From NCBI GenBank assembly GCA_021736615.1, contig JAIPFN010000234.1, positions 1 through 9,398 of the forward strand: DNA of 9,398 nucleotides, given 5' to 3'. The notes under the pieces were generated by a model that saw only the letters and a list, made by a program, of their open reading frames with translations, was not told where the DNA came from and searched no databases. Source of the stretch: Phycisphaerae bacterium (GTDB lineage Bacteria > Planctomycetota > Phycisphaerae > Sedimentisphaerales > Anaerohalosphaeraceae). The translations under genes and the position numbers were made by a program. Numbering within the stretch: position 1 is the first letter of the stretch; each line of letters begins with the position of its first letter. Shown here piece after piece: positions 5,298-9,398 of the stretch.

Positions 5298-7189
5298 TAC
5301 TGCAATTCTTCCAGTTCTTCCCAGCGTTTGAATGTTTTGTCCAGTTGGTTTTGGAGTGTTTCTGTTTTTTCGGCGGCCGCGGCGATCTCTTGCTGGGTTT
5401 TTTTGTAGAAGTCCGGGTTGGCCATTTCCTCGTGCAGTTCGGCGAGTTGGGTTTCCAACTGGTCGATCTTCTCGGGGATTGCTTCCAGTTCTTTTTGGAG
5501 CTTGTATGTCAGCCTGGGTTTTTGTCTTGGTTTCGCCTGCGATTGCTCTTCGGGTTTTTGTTTGGCTTTTTTTGGCTCGGCGGGTTCTTCGATCTTTCTC
5601 TGTCTTAGCCAGTCGTCGTATCCGCCGGCGTACTCTTTGACCTTACCATTGCCCTCCAGCACAAGGGTGCTTGTTACAACGTTGTTGATAAATTCCCGGT
5701 CGTGGCTTACCATCAGAACCGTTCCCTGAAAGTCCAGCAGCAGTTCTTCTAGCAGGTCGAGTGTTTCAATGTCCAGGTCGTTCGTCGGTTCGTCGAGAAT
5801 CAGCACGTTTGCCGGTTTGCTGAACAGTTTTGCCAGTAGCAGCCTGTTTCGCTCTCCGCCGGACAACGTCGAGACGAGATTCTTTGACTGTTGCGGTGGA
5901 AACAAAAAGTCCTGGAGATAACCTATCACGTTTCGTTTTCTTCCGTTGAACTCGATTGAGTTATATCCTTCGCCGACATTTTCCCAGACGGTTTTGCCCT
6001 CGTCGAGCTGTTCGTGCAGCTGGTCGAAATATCCGATTTCAAGATTTGTTCCGTGCTTGACTTTTCCGGTGGTGTTTTTCAGTTTTTTCAGCAGTACGTT
6101 TATCAGCGTGGTTTTGCCGGACCCGTTCGGACCGATTATTCCAACCCGATCCTGCCGCAGTATCGTAGTAGAAAGTTTTTTGATGATAGGCGGCGAATCT
6201 GGGTAAGCAAAACCGACATTTATCGCGTCGATAACTTTTACCCCGCTCAGCTGGACGTCCTGGGTTTCCATTTTAACCTTAGCGGTGATCTCTCTTCTTT
6301 CGCTTCGCTGCTGACGCATATCCTTTAACGCATGGACCCTGCCTTCGTTTCGCACTCGGCGGGCCTTTATACCTTTGCGTATCCAGACCTCTTCTTCGGC
6401 CAGTTTTTTGTCGAAGTTGGAGTTGTGTTTTGCTTCAGCGTCGAGGGCCTGCTGTTTGCGTTTGACATAAGAATCGTAATCGCATGTCCAGCTTGAGATA
6501 TGCCCGCGGTCGATCTCGATTATTCGAGTCGACAGGTTTCGCATGAACATCCGGTCGTGGGTCACGAACAGCAGCGTCGGGATATTTCGGCGCAGGAACT
6601 CTTCCAGCCAGGCGATAGAGTCGATGTCGAGATGGTTTGTCGGTTCGTCGAGCATCAGGATGTCCGGGTCGATAACCAGTGCTCTTGCAAGCAGCGTTCT
6701 TCTTTTAAGGCCGGCCGAGAGAGTATCGAATTTCGCGTCGGCGTCAAGTTTCAGTTGGGAGATGATCGTTTCGGCTTTGGTGTTGACCTGCCAGCTTCCG
6801 GCCGCCTCGAGCGCATGGTGTAGGGCGTCGAGTTTTTTGATAAGTTCTTCACTGCCGGTTTCTGTCAACTCTGTGCTTACCCGGTGATATTTTTTGATCA
6901 GATCGGCGGTTTTGCCATGTCCGCCGACGATTACGTCAAAGACCGTCCCCGGCATCGACTGGGGTACTTCCTGGGTAAGCGTGGTTATCTTCAGGGCCGG
7001 CTGTTTTGCAATATACCCGCCCTGAGGCTGAATGTCGCCGCTTATAGCCTTCATCAGCGTTGTTTTACCCGTTCCGTTTCGGCCAAGCAGACAAACCCTT
7101 TCGCCCCGTGCGATCTGCATATCTATATTGTCCAGGATCGGCGGTCCGCCAAATCCGACGGTTATGTCATTTAAACTTATTAAAGCCAT
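5297..7189 (-). CDS. uup: ABC-F ATPase, Uup type
   Basis: A 630-residue cytoplasmic protein with two ABC nucleotide-binding domains and no membrane segments, the ABC-F layout; E. coli Uup is of similar length. ABC-F proteins act on ribosomes or ribosome assembly, and Uup has also been linked to DNA transactions. First domain: Walker A GRNGTGKT (36-43), signature LSAGL (157-161), Walker B LMLDEPTNHLD (179-188, catalytic E182), H211. Linker: EVWIRKGIKARRVRNEGRVHAL (about 267-288), typical of Uup. Second domain: Walker A GPNGSGKT (353-360), LSGGE (442-446), LILDEPTNDLDIETL (463-477), H496. Residues 535-560 are a Lys/Pro/Glu linker, and 561-628 form the C-terminal coiled coil (YKLQKELEAIP...) that separates Uup from other ABC-F groups. 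The first signature motif has Ala for the second-domain Gly and lacks Glu. The start fits the family's N-terminus, though no Shine-Dalgarno is evident. It diverges from the FAD-dehydrogenase gene. Confidence 0.93.
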   Translation of the reverse strand: MALISLNDITVGFGGPPILDNIDMQIARGERVCLLGRNGTGKTTLMKAISGDIQPQGGYIAKQPALKITTLTQEVPQSMPGTVFDVIVGGHGKTADLIKKYHRVSTELTETGSEELIKKLDALHHALEAAGSWQVNTKAETIISQLKLDADAKFDTLSAGLKRRTLLARALVIDPDILMLDEPTNHLDIDSIAWLEEFLRRNIPTLLFVTHDRMFMRNLSTRIIEIDRGHISSWTCDYDSYVKRKQQALDAEAKHNSNFDKKLAEEEVWIRKGIKARRVRNEGRVHALKDMRQQRSERREITAKVKMETQDVQLSGVKVIDAINVGFAYPDSPPIIKKLSTTILRQDRVGIIGPNGSGKTTLINVLLKKLKNTTGKVKHGTNLEIGYFDQLHEQLDEGKTVWENVGEGYNSIEFNGRKRNVIGYLQDFLFPPQQSKNLVSTLSGGERNRLLLAKLFSKPANVLILDEPTNDLDIETLDLLEELLLDFQGTVLMVSHDREFINNVVTSTLVLEGNGKVKEYAGGYDDWLRQRKIEEPAEPKKAKQKPEEQSQAKPRQKPRLTYKLQKELEAIPEKIDQLETQLAELHEEMANPDFYKKTQQEIAAAAEKTETLQNQLDKTFKRWEELEELQ

Positions 7190-7255
7190 TATTAAATGTC
7201 TATCGATTATTGGATAATGTATAATTAAGGAAATCGCCCACGGCGGAAACTATAT

Positions 7256-7284
7256 ATTATATTATTATGCGGCTTGATTGTCAA
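7256..7284 (-). promoter_or_regulatory. Consensus sigma70 promoter of uup
   Basis: On the minus strand a perfect TTGACA (7284-7279) and a perfect TATAAT (7261-7256) are separated by exactly 17 bases. The predicted start is near 7249, giving a leader of about 60 bases. The gene is likely transcribed strongly and constitutively unless repressed. Confidence 0.8.
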
Positions 7285-7300
7285 CAGCAACCATTGACAA
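7278..7300. repeat. Inverted repeat formed by the two divergent -35 boxes
   Basis: TTGTCAA (7278-7284) and TTGACAA (7294-7300) are reverse complements separated by nine bases. Each contains one of the two opposing -35 elements. The symmetry may simply come from two consensus promoters, or it may be a shared regulator site. Confidence 0.6.
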
Positions 7301-7321
7301 CAGCTCCGAATTGAGTATTAT
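7294..7321 (+). promoter_or_regulatory. Promoter of the FAD-dehydrogenase gene, probably giving a leaderless mRNA
   Basis: A perfect TTGACA (7294-7299) and TATTAT (7316-7321) are 16 bases apart. Transcription would begin near 7328, only about three bases before the ATG at 7331. There is no Shine-Dalgarno in front of that ATG, which agrees with leaderless translation. Confidence 0.65.
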
Positions 7322-7330
7322 CATTACATT

Positions 7331-8929
7331 ATGCTTCGATTAACATCTTTAACTTTACCTATTGGTCATAGTGAGGCCGACCTGCTGGACTTGGTGCTTG
7401 ACAGGCTTGGAATTTCTTACGAGTTACTTGTTGAGTTTCATGTTCGGCGTAAGTCCGTTGATGCGCGCAAACGCGGAGGTGTTTTCTTTGTATATACGGT
7501 CGATGTAGGGGTCGATACTGATGAAGATGCGATTGTCGCCGGCAAACAGGGCGTTTCGATAGCACGTTCTTTGGAGTATCAGCGTCCCGCTTCGGGCAAT
7601 TGTTCAACGCGTCCGGTGATTATCGGCACCGGCCCAAGCGGCCTTTTTGCCGGGCTTATTCTTGCCGAGGCCGGCTTGCGTCCATTGCTGCTTGAACGAG
7701 GTAAGCCCGCAAAATCGCGTGCCAGAGATGTCGCCCAATTCTGGAGGAATGGGACGCTGGACGAAAATTCCAATGTCCAGTTCGGCGAAGGCGGGGCGGG
7801 TACATTTTCCGACGGAAAGCTTACAACCCAGATAAAGGACAAACATAATCGCTGCCAGAAAGTGCTAGCCGAGTTTGTCGCAGCCGGGGCTCCCGAAGAA
7901 ATACTTTACCTGGCAAAGCCTCATATAGGCACCGATGTCCTTATTAAGGTCGTCGCCAATATCCGCGAAAAGATAATCTTACTCGGCGGTGAGGTTCGGT
8001 TTGAAAGCCATGTAACCCAACTGATTGTCGGAAACGGCAGGGTTAAGGCAGTTGCTCTTGGAAGCGGTGAACAGATTGCCGCCGATATTGTCGTTGCCGC
8101 AATCGGACACAGCGCACGCGATACTTTTCAGGAGTTTTACAATAAAGGTATTATGTGCGAGCAGAAGGCATTTTCCATCGGCGCTCGTATCGAGCATCCT
8201 CAGGGCCTCATCGACAAGGCTCAGTATGGCAAGTTCGCCGGACACCCGCAGATCGGCCGCGCCGAGTATAAGCTGGTCCATCATTGCGACGGCGGCAGGG
8301 GGGTGTATACCTTTTGTATGTGTCCCGGCGGCAGTGTTATAGGTTCTTCATCCGAGCCTGGCATGGTCGTAACCAATGGCATGAGTACATCCCTCAGGAG
8401 TGGGGGAAACGCAAACAGCGCATTGCTTGTTGGAGTCAGGCCATCTGATTTTGGAAGCGACCATCCGCTAGCAGGCATCGAGTTTCAGCGAGTATGGGAA
8501 GCCGCCGCCTTCAGACTCGCCGGTTCGTGCTATAATGCTCCTGCTCAGCGGGTTGAAGATTTTCTTTTGGCAAGGCCCAGCACCGGCGCCGGTTCGGTAA
8601 AGCCTTCATACACCCCATCAGTTTGCTATTGCGACATCAGCCATTGTCTGCCTGCCTTTGCCGTTAAAGCATTGCGTCAGGCCCTGCCCGAACTGGACAA
8701 GAAGATATGCGGCTTTGCTATGGCCGATGCGATCCTTACCGCTCCGGAGACCAGGAGTTCTTCGCCGGTTCGCATTACTCGAAATGAAATGTTTGAAAGC
8801 GTAAATACCGGCGGTTTATACCCCGCTGGAGAAGGCGCCGGATATGCCGGGGGTATAATGTCGGCGGCGGTGGACGGCATAAAAGTCGCCGAATCAATTT
8901 TGCAATCCCCACGCACTGATGGTTTCTAA
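7331..8929 (+). CDS. FAD-dependent dehydrogenase/oxidoreductase, COG2509 type
   Basis: A 532-residue, probably cytoplasmic flavoprotein matching the conserved but functionally uncharacterised COG2509 family; the natural substrate is not known. The N-terminal part (1-90) is the family's own domain, with RRKSVDARKRGGVFFVYTVDV (39-59). The FAD-binding Rossmann fold follows: GTGPSGLFAG (99-108), with an acidic end of strand two in LLLERG (119-124). Then come NVQFGEGGAGTFSDGKLTT (148-166), a family signature, and the second nucleotide strand DIVVAAIGHSARD (252-264). CMCPGG (329-334) lies in the substrate domain. The closing flavin motif is GGLYPAGEGAGYAGGIMSAAVDG (494-516). The start fits the family's N-terminus (hydrophobic strand, then HSEADL), so the lack of a ribosome binding site is unlikely to mean a wrong start. 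It shares a divergent promoter region with uup. Confidence 0.9.
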   Translation: MLRLTSLTLPIGHSEADLLDLVLDRLGISYELLVEFHVRRKSVDARKRGGVFFVYTVDVGVDTDEDAIVAGKQGVSIARSLEYQRPASGNCSTRPVIIGTGPSGLFAGLILAEAGLRPLLLERGKPAKSRARDVAQFWRNGTLDENSNVQFGEGGAGTFSDGKLTTQIKDKHNRCQKVLAEFVAAGAPEEILYLAKPHIGTDVLIKVVANIREKIILLGGEVRFESHVTQLIVGNGRVKAVALGSGEQIAADIVVAAIGHSARDTFQEFYNKGIMCEQKAFSIGARIEHPQGLIDKAQYGKFAGHPQIGRAEYKLVHHCDGGRGVYTFCMCPGGSVIGSSSEPGMVVTNGMSTSLRSGGNANSALLVGVRPSDFGSDHPLAGIEFQRVWEAAAFRLAGSCYNAPAQRVEDFLLARPSTGAGSVKPSYTPSVCYCDISHCLPAFAVKALRQALPELDKKICGFAMADAILTAPETRSSSPVRITRNEMFESVNTGGLYPAGEGAGYAGGIMSAAVDGIKVAESILQSPRTDGF

Positions 8930-9034
8930 CCGGCTTTACTCTCTGAGCAATAAATGTAAATATACTTCAATGGTTCTCATTTTTTTCCTTTTTAGAAATC
9001 TTACGCACATTTTGCAAAAGTTTAATGATATTTC

Positions 9035-9062
9035 TTGACTTTGGGTGAGGAATCTGCACAAT
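9035..9062 (+). promoter_or_regulatory. Possible promoter of the metallo-beta-lactamase-fold gene
   Basis: TTGACT (9035-9040) and CACAAT (9057-9062) are 16 bases apart, with a predicted start about 60 bases before the GTG. A small palindrome TTTTGCAAAA lies 15 bases upstream (9010-9019). The rest of the 202-base spacer (8930-9131) shows no gene, and no convincing terminator was found after the FAD gene. Confidence 0.4.
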
Positions 9063-9131
9063 ACGTTTTTCGGATGGTGGCAATGCGACTAAGATGATTT
9101 ATTCTGTAGAAGATTTTTAGGAGAAGATTTA

Positions 9132-9398
9132 GTGTCCATTAAATTTAGGACAATACTGTCCAGCAGTAGCGGCAATTGTATGCTTATTCAGACAGGGCAA
9201 ACAAACCTCCTTGTCGATTGTGGCTTCAGGAGTCAGAAGGGCTGTAAGGTTGCTCTGGAGGGTGCCTTAGGGGAAATATCGAATATCGATGCGGTTATTG
9301 TAACGCACAATCATAGCGACCATATTACCTATTCGGCATTGAAAGTTTTGGAGAAGAATAATGTGCCGGTCTTTGTTTTCGACGGCAGTAAAGATGAT
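9132..9398 (+). CDS. Metallo-beta-lactamase-fold hydrolase (YycJ/WalJ-like), cut by window edge
   Basis: The first 89 residues of a metallo-beta-lactamase-fold protein run off the right edge. The N-terminal SSSSGNCMLIQTG (10-22) and LLVDCG (26-31) match the YycJ/WalJ branch, where SGS/SGN is followed by a buried strand ending in DCG. The metal-binding motif is THNHSDHI (58-65), giving H59, H61, D63 and H64 as ligands for a two-metal, usually zinc, site. In known relatives the protein is a phosphodiesterase or nuclease-like hydrolase; the exact substrate is unknown. The start is GTG, supported by AGGAG eight bases upstream. No in-frame ATG exists before residue 17, which lies inside the conserved core. 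Confidence 0.85.
   Translation, partial: MSIKFRTILSSSSGNCMLIQTGQTNLLVDCGFRSQKGCKVALEGALGEISNIDAVIVTHNHSDHITYSALKVLEKNNVPVFVFDGSKDD

Noticed and set aside
5332..7217. Several plus-strand open frames of 60-114 codons opposite uup
   Set aside because: They are antisense shadows of conserved Uup domains and show no independent coding signals.
8917..8970. Terminator after the FAD-dehydrogenase gene
   Set aside because: Only a four-base stem (GGTT/AACC) overlaps the stop codon, and the later T-run is not preceded by a stem.

Overview
The window looks like chromosomal DNA from a Gram-negative-type bacterium of the Planctomycetes/PVC group, possibly a Phycisphaerae-like lineage. The main clue is a secreted PQQ-type beta-propeller protein opening with the W-P-x-W-R-G-P motif that is very common in planctomycetes. 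An outer-membrane OprB-type porin with a C-terminal Phe and tandem GH130 glycosidase genes fit this. The assignment is inference from protein style, because no rRNA or phylogenetic marker is present.

Left block, minus strand (1-3165), in transcription order: a secreted PQQ-like beta-propeller protein (TTG start), a complete GH130 family protein, and a second GH130 protein cut by the left edge. The two GH130 genes are paralogues and are separated by a short spacer with two almost identical GGCC hairpins and an AT-rich palindrome. The block looks like a beta-mannoside/glycan utilisation cluster. A possible promoter lies just upstream of the GH130 pair.

Middle block, plus strand (about 3315-5234): a good sigma70-like promoter is followed at once by a perfect 17-bp palindrome placed like a repressor operator. 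After it come a small membrane-anchored or secreted Cys/His protein (CxxCxH, C-terminal ARPPP) and, 271 bases further on, an OprB-family outer-membrane porin with unusual Cys/His pairs. This is the most interesting part of the window: it reads like a metal-responsive (Fur/Zur-like) outer-membrane uptake locus, but the metal and the regulator are inferred. A very long hairpin ends the block between convergent genes.

Right block: an Uup-type ABC-F ATPase (minus) and a COG2509-type FAD-dependent dehydrogenase (plus) diverge from a 141-base region. That region holds two back-to-back near-consensus promoters whose -35 boxes form an inverted repeat. The promoter for the FAD gene would start transcription only a few bases before its ATG, suggesting a leaderless mRNA. 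The window ends in the first 89 codons of a metallo-beta-lactamase-fold hydrolase (YycJ/WalJ-like).

No tRNA, rRNA, CRISPR array, transposase or clear mobile element was seen.
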